Shown: positions 1 through 7,628 of the stretch, one piece after another
How the letters are laid out: each line of letters opens with the position of its first letter
Position numbering within the stretch: position 1 is the stretch's first letter
Assembly: GCF_010015475.1 (NCBI RefSeq)
Contig: NZ_SSNI01000002.1
Span: forward strand, 186,001 to 250,000
Direction: 5' to 3'
Source of the DNA: Pontibacter pamirensis
GTDB taxonomy: Bacteria > Bacteroidota > Bacteroidia > Cytophagales > Hymenobacteraceae
DNA: 64,000 nt
Program-made: the position numbers and the translations under genes
Notes under the pieces: generated by a model
What the model saw: only the letters and a program-made list of their open reading frames with translations
The model's database searches: none
What the model was told of the DNA's origin: nothing

Positions 1-467
1 AAGTAGTATACGAAGGCTACGCCCCACATGGCATTGCTGTGGTAGTGGAGTGCGCCACCGATAACCTGAACCGTACCGTTGCGAACGTGCGCATGCATTT
101 TTCAAAAGGAAACGGCACTTTAGGAAAGACCGGCTCCCTTGACTTTTTGTTTGAGCGCAAAGGCATCTTTAAAATCTCCGCAGAAGGCGTTGACCTGGAG
201 GAACTGGAGCTGGAACTGATTGATTTTGGCGCCGAGGAGATATACGAGCATGAGGGGGAAATCATTATTGAAACACCTTTTACTGAATTCGGTAATATGC
301 AGAAAGGGCTGGAGGAAAAAGGGCTGGAGGTAGTAAGTGCCGATGTGCAGCGCATCCCGACCACTAGAACCGAACTGACGGAGGAGCAGGAAGAAGAGGT
401 GATGAACCTGATTGAGCGTTTCGAGGAAGACGACGACATACAGGCGGTTTACCACAACATGCAATAA
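1..467 (+). CDS. YebC/PmpR family DNA-binding transcriptional regulator, 3' part
   Basis: The gene enters from the left edge in the frame beginning at base 3; 154 codons are visible before TAA at 465-467. The visible part begins at an YEGYAPHGIAVVVE stretch, which is typical of the middle of YebC proteins, and includes NRTVANVRMHFSKGNG, the conserved segment before the second domain. The very acidic C-terminus (FEEDDDIQAVYHNMQ) is the usual YebC ending. The family binds DNA, and recent work on YebC-like proteins links some of them to relief of ribosome stalling; which role applies here cannot be read from sequence. The N-terminal domain lies outside the window. A hairpin terminator follows at 489-532. 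Confidence 0.93.
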   Translation, partial: VVYEGYAPHGIAVVVECATDNLNRTVANVRMHFSKGNGTLGKTGSLDFLFERKGIFKISAEGVDLEELELELIDFGAEEIYEHEGEIIIETPFTEFGNMQKGLEEKGLEVVSADVQRIPTTRTELTEEQEEEVMNLIERFEEDDDIQAVYHNMQ

Positions 468-488
468 TCCTGCGTACATCAGCATCAA

Positions 489-532
489 TGGCTGCTCAAA
501 GCTTCAGAGGCTATGAGCAGCCATCTTTTTTT
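489..532 (+). terminator. Rho-independent terminator after the YebC gene
   Basis: A 10-bp perfect stem (489-498 with 514-523) encloses a 15-nt loop and is followed by a T-rich run at about 524-532. It lies 22 nt past the YebC stop codon. Confidence 0.85.
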
Positions 533-594
533 AACCTTCGTCTGAATACTTGCCATCAAGTAGCAAGAAAACAGACAAACACGTCTCCCCATTC

Positions 595-1563
595 ATGTTT
601 TTATACTTCTTATTTGTAATAGGCTTCTTCTTGCTCATAAAAGGTGCCGATGTGCTGGTCAAAGGTTCCACCTCTATTGCCAAGCGCTTCGGTCTTTCAG
701 ATATGATAGTTGGGCTTACGATTGTCTCCTTTGGCACTTCACTCCCGGAGCTCATCATCAACGTGCTGTCGAGTTTACAGGGGCAGTCGGAGCTGGCAAT
801 CGGGAACGTGTTTGGCAGTAATGTAGCAAACCTGCTGCTTATACTAGGAGTAACAGCTATTATCTGCCCCTTACCTATCAGGCGTAACACCATCCTTACC
901 GAAATTCCCTTTTCGCTGATAGCTACCCTGCTGGTTGGTTTTCTTGCCAATGCCACGCTGCTGAATAAGACGGACGAACTATATATCAGCCGGCTGGATG
1001 GCGCCATTCTACTCTTCTTCTTCGTGCTGTTTATGGTCTACATCTACAACATTGCCAAGACAAACAAAGATGAGGTGATACCGCATGCCGAGGGCGATGC
1101 CCCGCTTCTGTCGGTAAAGAAATCGGTGCTGCTTATACTGCTGGGAGTTGTTGGATTATTTCTGGGGGGAAAATGGGTGGTGGACGGAGCAGTGCACATC
1201 GCGCAGTCGTTTGGGCTGAGCGAGTCATTTATCGGACTTACAGTAGTAGCCATCGGCACTTCCTTGCCTGAACTCGTTACCTCTGCCATGGCTGCTTTCC
1301 GCCGCAACATCGACATAGCAGTAGGCAACGTGGTGGGTTCGAATATCTTTAACCTCGTCTGGATTTTAGGCATCAGTGCCCTCATCAATCCCCTGCCTTT
1401 TGATGTGGTGAGCAACTCTGATATCGTGATGATGATTTTTGCCAGCACATTGCTTATTGTGGCAATGCCCATCGGCAAAAGAAACGCCATCGACCGCTGG
1501 AACGGCGTCTTTTTCCTGATAGTCTACGTCAGCTATATTACTTTTCTGGTAATGAGAGGATGA
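595..1563 (+). CDS. Calcium/sodium antiporter, CaCA (YrbG-like) family
   Basis: A polytopic inner-membrane protein of 322 aa. It carries the two inverted alpha-repeats of the Ca2+:cation antiporter superfamily: GLTIVSFGTSLPEL near residue 40 with GNVFGSNVANLLLILG after it, and GLTVVAIGTSLPEL near residue 214 followed by GNVVGSNIFNLVWILG. The acidic residue in each GTSLPE motif is the expected ion-binding residue. The likely role is exchange of Ca2+ for Na+ or H+, but the ion is not provable here. I chose ATG 595 because the protein then opens directly with a membrane helix; an in-frame TTG at 550 would add 15 polar residues. It stands alone, convergent with the esterase-family gene. Confidence 0.9.
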   Translation: MFLYFLFVIGFFLLIKGADVLVKGSTSIAKRFGLSDMIVGLTIVSFGTSLPELIINVLSSLQGQSELAIGNVFGSNVANLLLILGVTAIICPLPIRRNTILTEIPFSLIATLLVGFLANATLLNKTDELYISRLDGAILLFFFVLFMVYIYNIAKTNKDEVIPHAEGDAPLLSVKKSVLLILLGVVGLFLGGKWVVDGAVHIAQSFGLSESFIGLTVVAIGTSLPELVTSAMAAFRRNIDIAVGNVVGSNIFNLVWILGISALINPLPFDVVSNSDIVMMIFASTLLIVAMPIGKRNAIDRWNGVFFLIVYVSYITFLVMRG

Positions 1564-1704
1564 TTAATTTAGAATTATTAATGAAAAGTTCTCATGCAAT
1601 TAATATAATTCTACACAAACCCAGAAAGTATCTTTTTCTCATTCACCTATCCTCATTCCGATTCATGATTCTAAATTCATCATTCATAATGGAAAGCTGC
1701 GCGC
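1564..1704. repeat. AT-rich intergenic region with imperfect inverted repeat
   Basis: The gap between the convergent antiporter and esterase genes is AT-rich. A left segment near 1562-1585 (around TTTAGAATTATTAATGAA) is partly the reverse complement of a right segment near 1662-1690 (around GATTCTAAATTCATCATTCA). The match is imperfect, so it looks like a decayed dispersed repeat that may also act as a weak bidirectional terminator. No gene is seen. Confidence 0.45.
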
Positions 1705-2985
1705 TCAGTAGTTCCATGGATAGAGGTCAGGTTCTTTGGCGCCGCGTGACTTCATGCGTAGTGGGTGAACGGCTTCTGTTTCGTCAAAGTAAATAAAAGC
1801 ATCATAGCGTTCCGGGATAACGGTGGGCACATAGTTGCCAAACGCTTCATACTTTGGCTCATAAACTACTCCTATGGCTCTGTGCCCGATGCGCTGCTGT
1901 AGCTCCGGCACGTAGCGCATGTCACTGGAGATAATAATCTTATCGTCGGTGCTCATGCGGTGAAGCATGTCTTCCCAACTGCCTTCCACAGCTGGCGGCA
2001 CGTCCATTTTCTGCATCGGGGCACCCCAGGCCTTTCCCGCAATTACGGTGCCCTGGTAGGTTCCGAAGCCTACCAGCTTCACCTGATCCCGGCCATATCG
2101 CTCACGGGCCAGCTGCCCAATGTTAAACATCCCATCATCCGCCATATCTGTATAGCTGGCATCACCTATGTGCGTGTTATGCTCCCAGACAATAGCTTTC
2201 GACTCCGGCCCATGAAACTCAAGTAGACGTTCCAATGTTTTCATCATATGGCTATCGCGCACGTTCCAGGATTCCCCGCCTCCCCGCATCATAGCCCGGT
2301 AATACTTCTCTGCATTTACCGCCACCAGCGCATTCTGCTTTGTGTTGAACTCGCCTTCTGGATCCTCGGAGTAGACTCTCCGCGACTGTACCCGCTGAAG
2401 CATCTCAATTACTTCATTTTCACAGTCTGTGGGTACAAAAGCAGTAGCTCGCGCATACTCCTGCGGGTCGCGTTTGAAAGGCTCAAAACAATTAATAGCG
2501 TTACGGGCAGCTTCTGCAGCTTGTCCGTCGGTGCTTTCCAGGTAATTCACGATCTGGTCCAGTGACTCCCATAGGCTATACACATCCAGACCATAGAAAC
2601 CGGCTTTCTCTTTGCCGCTTTTCAGATGATTATGATCGCGTAGCCACTCTACCAAAGCCGCTACTTCCCAGTTGGCCCACATCCAGGTTGGCCAGCGCCT
2701 GTAAACCTGCAGCACATCGGCAATTTTGCTACCCGCATTAGGGTAAGCTTTTATAAGCCGGTTTACCGCGTAACACTCCGGCCAGTCGCCTTCCACGGCT
2801 ACAAAGCTGAAGCCTTTTTCCTGTATCAGCCTTCTTGAGATGGCGGTGCGCCAAGTGTAGTATTCAGAGGTGCCGTGGGAGGCTTCCCCCAGCATCACTA
2901 CCCGGGCAGCTCCTATCTCCTCCATCAACACATCTAAGTCCTTCTCTTTTGTGAGTTTCGTATAATTGAATCGTCTGTCTTCCAT
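1705..2985 (-). CDS. Erythromycin esterase family protein
   Basis: A 426-aa cytoplasmic protein of the erythromycin esterase family (Pfam Erythro_esteras). Residues known to be catalytic in EreA/EreB are present with the same spacing: E34, H37 and R46 in GEASHGTSEYYTWR, and a later histidine cluster, H269 and H272, in WEHNTHIGD. The family includes macrolide esterases, but most members are chromosomal proteins of unknown substrate, so resistance should not be assumed. There is no signal peptide and no resistance-gene context. Its neighbours are a convergent antiporter gene and, upstream, the 3' end of a DUF4197 gene on the same strand. The start ATG lies about 145 nt past that gene's stop. 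Confidence 0.88.
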   Translation of the reverse strand: MEDRRFNYTKLTKEKDLDVLMEEIGAARVVMLGEASHGTSEYYTWRTAISRRLIQEKGFSFVAVEGDWPECYAVNRLIKAYPNAGSKIADVLQVYRRWPTWMWANWEVAALVEWLRDHNHLKSGKEKAGFYGLDVYSLWESLDQIVNYLESTDGQAAEAARNAINCFEPFKRDPQEYARATAFVPTDCENEVIEMLQRVQSRRVYSEDPEGEFNTKQNALVAVNAEKYYRAMMRGGGESWNVRDSHMMKTLERLLEFHGPESKAIVWEHNTHIGDASYTDMADDGMFNIGQLARERYGRDQVKLVGFGTYQGTVIAGKAWGAPMQKMDVPPAVEGSWEDMLHRMSTDDKIIISSDMRYVPELQQRIGHRAIGVVYEPKYEAFGNYVPTVIPERYDAFIYFDETEAVHPLRMKSRGAKEPDLYPWNY

Positions 2986-3070
2986 TTTATGTCCGCTTTA
3001 AGGGGCGCTGTGCCTGCTTTTTGCAGCTTGCTGTATTGTACTTTCGTTCAGAGGTTTATGTTCCACAAAA

Positions 3071-3110
3071 AAAATCACCCGCCCTACTTATATGTAGAGC
3101 GGGTGATTTC
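3071..3110 (-). terminator. Terminator after the DUF4197 gene
   Basis: Read on the minus strand, AAATCACCCGC and GCGGGTGATTT form an 11-bp stem with a partly self-complementary loop (CTAC/GTAG), followed by a long T tract complementary to 3064-3074. It lies about 22 nt beyond the DUF4197 stop codon. Confidence 0.88.
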
Positions 3111-3131
3111 ACAGGACCATATATATTTGGC

Positions 3132-3863
3132 CTACGATTGGTTTTCTTTCGCAAACACCCTGCGTAGCAGTTCGGTGGTGCGGGCAACCGGGTTTTCACG
3201 TATCTCCGCCTCTTCCTGCGCAATCATCACAAAAAGTCCGTCAATGGCCTTTTGAGTCGCGTAATCATCCAAGTCAGGGTTCACCTTCTGTGTCAGAGGA
3301 ATCTTGTTATACTGGTTCACAATATCAGTGTAATACCTGGTAGCGTTGGTCTTCTCCAGCGAGGTTACCATGATCGGGTTGAATGTATTGTACAACTGCT
3401 GTGAGGTGGTGCGCTTCAGGTATTGAGTGGCCGCATCTTTATCGCCCCGCAGAATAGCCCAGGCATCCGCAATGGTCAGTTGCTTAATGGCGTTCACAAA
3501 AATAGGCACTGCACTTTTGGCAGCATCTTCAGCGCCACGATTCAGCTGAAGTATAAATTTATCTACTTCGTTACCCAAGCCTACCTGGCGCAACGTATTC
3601 TCTACACGCTGCACATCCTCCGGAAAAGGAATCCGGATAAGTGGATTTCTGTAGTAGCCGTCTGTTTGAGAAGCCTGGTTAGAACCTTTTCTGATTCCTA
3701 CTTCCAGCGCCTGCTTCAGGCCTGAGGCAACTTCAGATTGAGTGACAGGAGCACCCGCTGTGCCGGCCAACACGCCGTCCATAGTGCGTTGAACATCCGC
3801 CACGGTGCAGGCAGAGGCCCCCAGGGTGAGGGCGAAAAGAGAAGTGTAGAGTAGTTTTTTCAT
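3132..3863 (-). CDS. DUF4197 domain-containing lipoprotein
   Basis: A 243-aa protein. The N-terminus has a lysine pair, a hydrophobic core and a possible lipobox ending at C19 (GASAC), so it is probably an exported lipoprotein. The rest matches DUF4197; the C-terminal pattern LFVMIAQEEAEIRENP followed by ARTTELLRRVF is the family's most recognisable part. The function of DUF4197 is unknown. The gene is divergent from cinA, with only 67 nt between the two starts, so the two promoters share that space. A strong terminator follows. Confidence 0.87.
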   Translation of the reverse strand: MKKLLYTSLFALTLGASACTVADVQRTMDGVLAGTAGAPVTQSEVASGLKQALEVGIRKGSNQASQTDGYYRNPLIRIPFPEDVQRVENTLRQVGLGNEVDKFILQLNRGAEDAAKSAVPIFVNAIKQLTIADAWAILRGDKDAATQYLKRTTSQQLYNTFNPIMVTSLEKTNATRYYTDIVNQYNKIPLTQKVNPDLDDYATQKAIDGLFVMIAQEEAEIRENPVARTTELLRRVFAKENQS

Positions 3864-3930
3864 ATCAACAGAACATCTTTAACTTAAAACGGTTTTCCAA
3901 ACTTAAACATAAATCAGACCAAAAATATAT

Positions 3931-5190
3931 ATGAAAGCAGTTATTGCTGAAATCATCACCATAGGCGACGAGATTCTGTACGGCCAGATTGTGGATACCA
4001 ATTCTGCCTGGATGGGGACAGAGCTTACAAAGATAGGGGTACGGGTAAAGCAGATTACCTCCATCTCCGACAGCGCTGACCATATTGTAAAGGCCCTGGA
4101 CGATGCCAGAACAAGAGCAGACATTATCCTGATAACCGGCGGCCTCGGCCCCACCAAAGACGACCTGACCAAGCACGTGCTGGCAGAGTATTTTAATACC
4201 ACCTTAAAGTTGCATGAACCATCGCTGGATGATATTGCAGAAATCTTTAAAAAAAGGGGCATTGAAGTAACAGAGCTGAACCGGCAGCAGGCATTTCTGC
4301 CCGAGGCCTGTACAGCTGTCCGGAATGTGCTGGGCACTGCACCGGGCATGTGGTTTGAGCAGGAGGGTAAAGTGTTTGTATCGATGCCGGGGGTGCCGTT
4401 TGAGATGAAGCGCATGATGACGGACATTGTGCTGCCCCAGTTGAAAACCTATTATAAAACACCTGAAATCATACATAAAGTAGTACAGACCGTGGGCATG
4501 CCAGAATCTATACTGGCAGACAGGTTAGAAGCATGGGAAACCAACCTGCCGGAGCACCTGAAGTTGGCTTACCTCCCGAACCTGGGAGGCGTTCGCCTGC
4601 GCCTGACAGGCACCGGCAGCGATGCTACAAAGCTTGAGCAGGAACTGCAGGCGGAAGTGGAAAAGCTGCCGCACATTATCCCGAACCACATTTTCGCATT
4701 TGGAGAGGTGAAGTTAGAAGAAGCCATTGGGCAGCTGTTAAAAGAACGGGGGCTGACGATTGCCACCGCCGAAAGCTGCACTGGCGGATACCTGGCGCAC
4801 AAAATCACGAGCATCAGCGGCAGCTCTGCTTATTACCAGGGTAGTGTAATCGCCTACCACAACGAGGTAAAAACAAGAGAGCTAAACGTGAATCAGGAAA
4901 CCCTGCAGCAGCATGGCGCCGTAAGTGAAGCCACAGTGAGGGAGATGGCAGAAAACGTGCGCCAAAAGTTCAGTACTGATATTGGTGTAGCTACCAGCGG
5001 CATCACCGGACCTGACGGAGGCACAGCAGAAAAGCCGATAGGCACCATCTGGATTGCCTATGCCGATAAGGACAGAACAGTGGCAAGGCTGTTGAACTAT
5101 AACAAAGACAGGCTGCTCAACATTGAGTATACTGCCACGGCTGTATTGAACCTGGTACGCCAAAGTTTGACGGCCGCCGTTGAGGAATAG
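3931..5190 (+). CDS. cinA: CinA family protein, NMN deamidase-related
   Basis: A 419-aa two-domain protein of normal family length. Residues 1 to about 170 form the MoCF/MoeA-like domain (AEIITIGDEILYGQIVDTNS at the start, ITGGLGPTKDD near residue 70). The C-terminal CinA domain starts near residue 260, with the TAESCTGG motif at about 279 and SGITGPDGGTAEKPIG later. Characterised homologues deamidate nicotinamide mononucleotide to nicotinate mononucleotide in pyridine nucleotide recycling; the N-terminal domain may hydrolyse ADP-ribose. The competence role of some Firmicutes CinA proteins should not be assumed. The ATG is preceded by an AT-rich stretch. The promoter of the next gene lies inside and just after its 3' end. 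Confidence 0.95.
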   Translation: MKAVIAEIITIGDEILYGQIVDTNSAWMGTELTKIGVRVKQITSISDSADHIVKALDDARTRADIILITGGLGPTKDDLTKHVLAEYFNTTLKLHEPSLDDIAEIFKKRGIEVTELNRQQAFLPEACTAVRNVLGTAPGMWFEQEGKVFVSMPGVPFEMKRMMTDIVLPQLKTYYKTPEIIHKVVQTVGMPESILADRLEAWETNLPEHLKLAYLPNLGGVRLRLTGTGSDATKLEQELQAEVEKLPHIIPNHIFAFGEVKLEEAIGQLLKERGLTIATAESCTGGYLAHKITSISGSSAYYQGSVIAYHNEVKTRELNVNQETLQQHGAVSEATVREMAENVRQKFSTDIGVATSGITGPDGGTAEKPIGTIWIAYADKDRTVARLLNYNKDRLLNIEYTATAVLNLVRQSLTAAVEE

Positions 5191-5209
5191 GCTAAATTTC
5201 ATAACTTTG
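5180..5209 (+). promoter_or_regulatory. Bacteroidota-type promoter for the E2 gene
   Basis: TTG at 5180-5182, inside the last codons of cinA, is followed after exactly 19 nt by TAACTTTG at 5202-5209. This matches the Bacteroidota primary-sigma consensus (TTTG or TTG, N19, TAnnTTTG). Transcription would start near 5216, giving a leader of about 120 nt before the E2 gene. Confidence 0.72.
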
Positions 5210-5233
5210 TCCGGGTATTGAGCGAAAAGATAT

Positions 5234-5265
5234 GTTAAAAAAAGTGAAGACTCACTCTTTTTAAC
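5234..5265 (+). terminator. Hairpin in the cinA/E2 intergenic leader
   Basis: GTTAAAAAAAGTGA and TCACTCTTTTTAAC form a 14-bp stem with one mismatch around a 4-nt loop, with T residues in the right arm. It can end cinA transcription. It also lies just downstream of the predicted E2 start site, so it could attenuate that transcript. Confidence 0.6.
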
Positions 5266-5337
5266 TTAAAAGCCTTTGTTGCTGTATTTTATGCTTTATG
5301 CCCACTAACAGATAACGCACAACGAATAACGACAAAT

Positions 5338-6702
5338 ATGGCACTTGTAGAAATGGTTATGCCCAAGATGGGCGAGAGTATCATGGAAGGTACCGTTCTG
5401 AAATGGCTTAAAAGCGTGGGTGACACCATTGAGCAGGATGAATCGGTGCTGGAAGTAGCTACAGATAAAGTGGACACCGAGGTACCGGCCTTAGAGGCTG
5501 GCGTACTGAAAGAAATTCTGGTACAGGAAGGAGATGTAGTAGCCGTTGGTGCTCCTATAGCCATTATCTCCACTAACGGAGAGGACACTGGCTCTTCTGA
5601 TCCTGCTACCACTGAAGCCCCTGCTACTGCTACTGAGGAGGAGATTCCACAGCAAACCGTTGCTGCTTCTGCACAAACTGAAAGTGCTGTAGCAAAACTA
5701 GACCAGCCTGCATCGGGCCGCTTTTATTCTCCGCTGGTACTGAATATAGCTCGCGAAGAAGGCATTTCTATGCAGGAGCTGGAGTATATTCCGGGTACAG
5801 GCAAAGAAGGGCGGGTATCTAAAAAAGACATCATGGCGTACGTAGATAATCGTTCCGAAGCGCCACAGCAAGCCACCGAACAGGTTAACAATGCCCCTCA
5901 GCAAGCGCAGACACACGCTCCTGCAGCACCAAAACCTGCCGCAGCACCACAGCCTCAGGCGGCTTCCGTGAAGCCCGCTGCCTCCTACAGCGGAAACGTG
6001 GAGATAATAGAAATGGACCGCATGCGCAAGATGATTGCCGACCGCATGGTGGAAAGCAAGCAGACTTCCCCGCACGTTACCTCTTTTGTGGAAGCCGATG
6101 TAACCAACATTGTAAACTGGCGCAACAAGTGGAAGAATGAGTATAAAAAACGTGAAGGCGAAAACCTGACGTTCACCCCCATCATGATCGAGGCGGTGGT
6201 GAAGGCAATTAAAGACTTCCCTATGATCAATGTGTCAGTAGACGGAAATAGAATTATCCGCCACAAGGACATCAACGTTGGTATGGCAGTAGCGTTGCCA
6301 AGTGGTAACCTGATCGTGCCAAACATCAAGAATGCAGACCAGATGAACCTCAACGGCCTGACGAAGAAGGTGAATGACCTGGCAAACCGTGGCCGCATCA
6401 ACAAACTGACGCCAGACGATTTGTCGGGCGGCACTTATACGGTGTCTAATGTAGGTTCTTTCGGAAACGTAATGGGCACGCCAATCATCATGCAGCCGCA
6501 AGTAGCCATTATGGCCCTGGGTGCAATCACGAAGAAGCCAGCCGTTATTGAAACACCGCAAGGTGATTTGATCGGTATCCGCCATTTCATGTTCCTGTCG
6601 CACTCCTACGACCACCGCGTGGTAGACGGTTCGCTGGGAGGCATGTTCGTACGCCGTGTTGCTGATTACCTGGAGAACTTCGACGTGGATCAGACGATCT
6701 AG
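5338..6702 (+). CDS. Dihydrolipoamide acyltransferase (E2) of a 2-oxo acid dehydrogenase complex
   Basis: A 454-aa E2 core subunit. The lipoyl domain covers residues 1 to about 78, with the lipoylated lysine K44 in EVATDKVDTE. An acidic, Thr/Ala-rich linker follows, then the E1/E3-binding domain at about 128-170 (SPLVLNIAREEG, GTGKEGRVSKKDI), an Ala/Pro/Gln-rich linker at about 175-220, and the catalytic acyltransferase domain with H426 and D430 in HRVVDG. It transfers an acyl group from lipoamide to CoA. Substrate (branched-chain 2-oxo acid or 2-oxoglutarate) cannot be fixed because no E1 or E3 gene is adjacent. The lipoyl and catalytic sequences most resemble branched-chain-type E2 by my reading. 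It has its own promoter. Confidence 0.94.
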   Translation: MALVEMVMPKMGESIMEGTVLKWLKSVGDTIEQDESVLEVATDKVDTEVPALEAGVLKEILVQEGDVVAVGAPIAIISTNGEDTGSSDPATTEAPATATEEEIPQQTVAASAQTESAVAKLDQPASGRFYSPLVLNIAREEGISMQELEYIPGTGKEGRVSKKDIMAYVDNRSEAPQQATEQVNNAPQQAQTHAPAAPKPAAAPQPQAASVKPAASYSGNVEIIEMDRMRKMIADRMVESKQTSPHVTSFVEADVTNIVNWRNKWKNEYKKREGENLTFTPIMIEAVVKAIKDFPMINVSVDGNRIIRHKDINVGMAVALPSGNLIVPNIKNADQMNLNGLTKKVNDLANRGRINKLTPDDLSGGTYTVSNVGSFGNVMGTPIIMQPQVAIMALGAITKKPAVIETPQGDLIGIRHFMFLSHSYDHRVVDGSLGGMFVRRVADYLENFDVDQTI

Positions 6703-6753
6703 TTGAGACAAAAGATATATCGACAAAGAGTAAAGGACTTCTGACATAAGCTT

Positions 6754-6792
6754 AACCGCCTGCCTCCGCAAAGAGGCAGGCGGTTTTGTTTT
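6754..6792 (+). terminator. Terminator after the E2 gene
   Basis: A 13-bp perfect stem (6754-6766 with 6773-6785), a 6-nt loop, then a T-rich tail. It is GC-rich and lies 51 nt past the E2 stop. Confidence 0.9.
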
Positions 6793-6890
6793 CCAGGCAA
6801 AAGCAAAATTCAGCACCACTACACCCTACAGTGTGTACATTTGCCTATCTTCACAACTCAAACTATTGAGCAGCATTTTACATCAAATAC

Positions 6891-7406
6891 ATGAAAGCTA
6901 TTCTTCCCTGGATATTAATAGCCGTTTTCCTGTTTCTGGCCATACATTTTTACTGGCAGAAGAATGAAGCTGAAAGCCGCTTAGCCATCGCCGATAATCA
7001 GCTGGAAGAAGTTGATTCAGAACTGGAGCAGAAGGCTCAGGCTATGGACTCTTTAGAAGATTATATGCTACCTCCTGACACCATGGGAATGGTGCCTCCG
7101 GGCGGTGCTGCTTTTGTGGATGAATTGGGCACGCTGAGCGAATCTGATGTCCGGCGGCTAAAGCAAAAAGGACTTGAAAACCCCGAAACAGACCTCATGA
7201 ACGACCTGCAGCGTAAGCAGCGCCAACTAATCTCTGCAGAAGGCACTTTAGGCGGTACCATGGCTATCCGCGATACCCGTATCCTGAACGACCGCTATGC
7301 CATGGCCTACTATGAAGACGGACACACCGGCGGGTACATGATTTTGAAATATACTGTTAACAACGGCAACATCAACTGGACAGTAGTAGATAACTCTCGC
7401 TTGTAA
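6891..7406 (+). CDS. Hypothetical membrane-anchored coiled-coil protein
   Basis: A 171-aa protein I do not recognise. Residues 5-20 form one membrane helix ending in HFYWQKN, so the rest is probably periplasmic. Residues of about 24-60 are rich in Glu, Leu, Ala and Gln in heptad-like order (a short coiled coil). A Pro/Gly/Met-rich hinge follows (PPDTMGMVPPGG). The C-terminal third (about 118-171) looks like a small beta domain with many Tyr and Gly. It stands alone between the E2 terminator and a palindromic repeat. The reading frame, membrane anchor and clean boundaries support a real gene; no function is proposed. Confidence 0.75.
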   Translation: MKAILPWILIAVFLFLAIHFYWQKNEAESRLAIADNQLEEVDSELEQKAQAMDSLEDYMLPPDTMGMVPPGGAAFVDELGTLSESDVRRLKQKGLENPETDLMNDLQRKQRQLISAEGTLGGTMAIRDTRILNDRYAMAYYEDGHTGGYMILKYTVNNGNINWTVVDNSRL

Positions 7407-7443
7407 TCCTGTTGTGGCTGCGGAAAGCATATATTAAAAAAAA

Positions 7444-7525
7444 TGTCATTTCGAACGCAGTGAGAAATCTGAAATATTCCGGGGCCATGAAATAACCCAG
7501 ATTTCTCACTGCGTTCGAAATGACA
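7444..7525. repeat. 27-bp perfect inverted repeat, dispersed element candidate
   Basis: Arms at 7444-7470 and 7499-7525 are perfect reverse complements, beginning TGTCATTTCGAACGCAGTGA and separated by a 28-nt loop. I recall this arm sequence as a widespread intergenic repeat in Bacteroidota genomes; that is memory, not a search. It sits between convergent genes and could also end both transcripts. Confidence 0.85.
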
Positions 7526-7628
7526 AAAAAGCATTTTATAATACCCTGCACAATCACTCAAAATAAACTACCTGTTAAGGCAGTATTATCATTGGGTAAC
7601 TTCAACTGCTTCTTATTTGCAACTACTG

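Noticed and set aside
3931-5190. cinA as a competence gene
   Set aside because: The name comes from Streptococcus; the protein is an NMN-deamidase-type enzyme in most bacteria and no competence genes are near.
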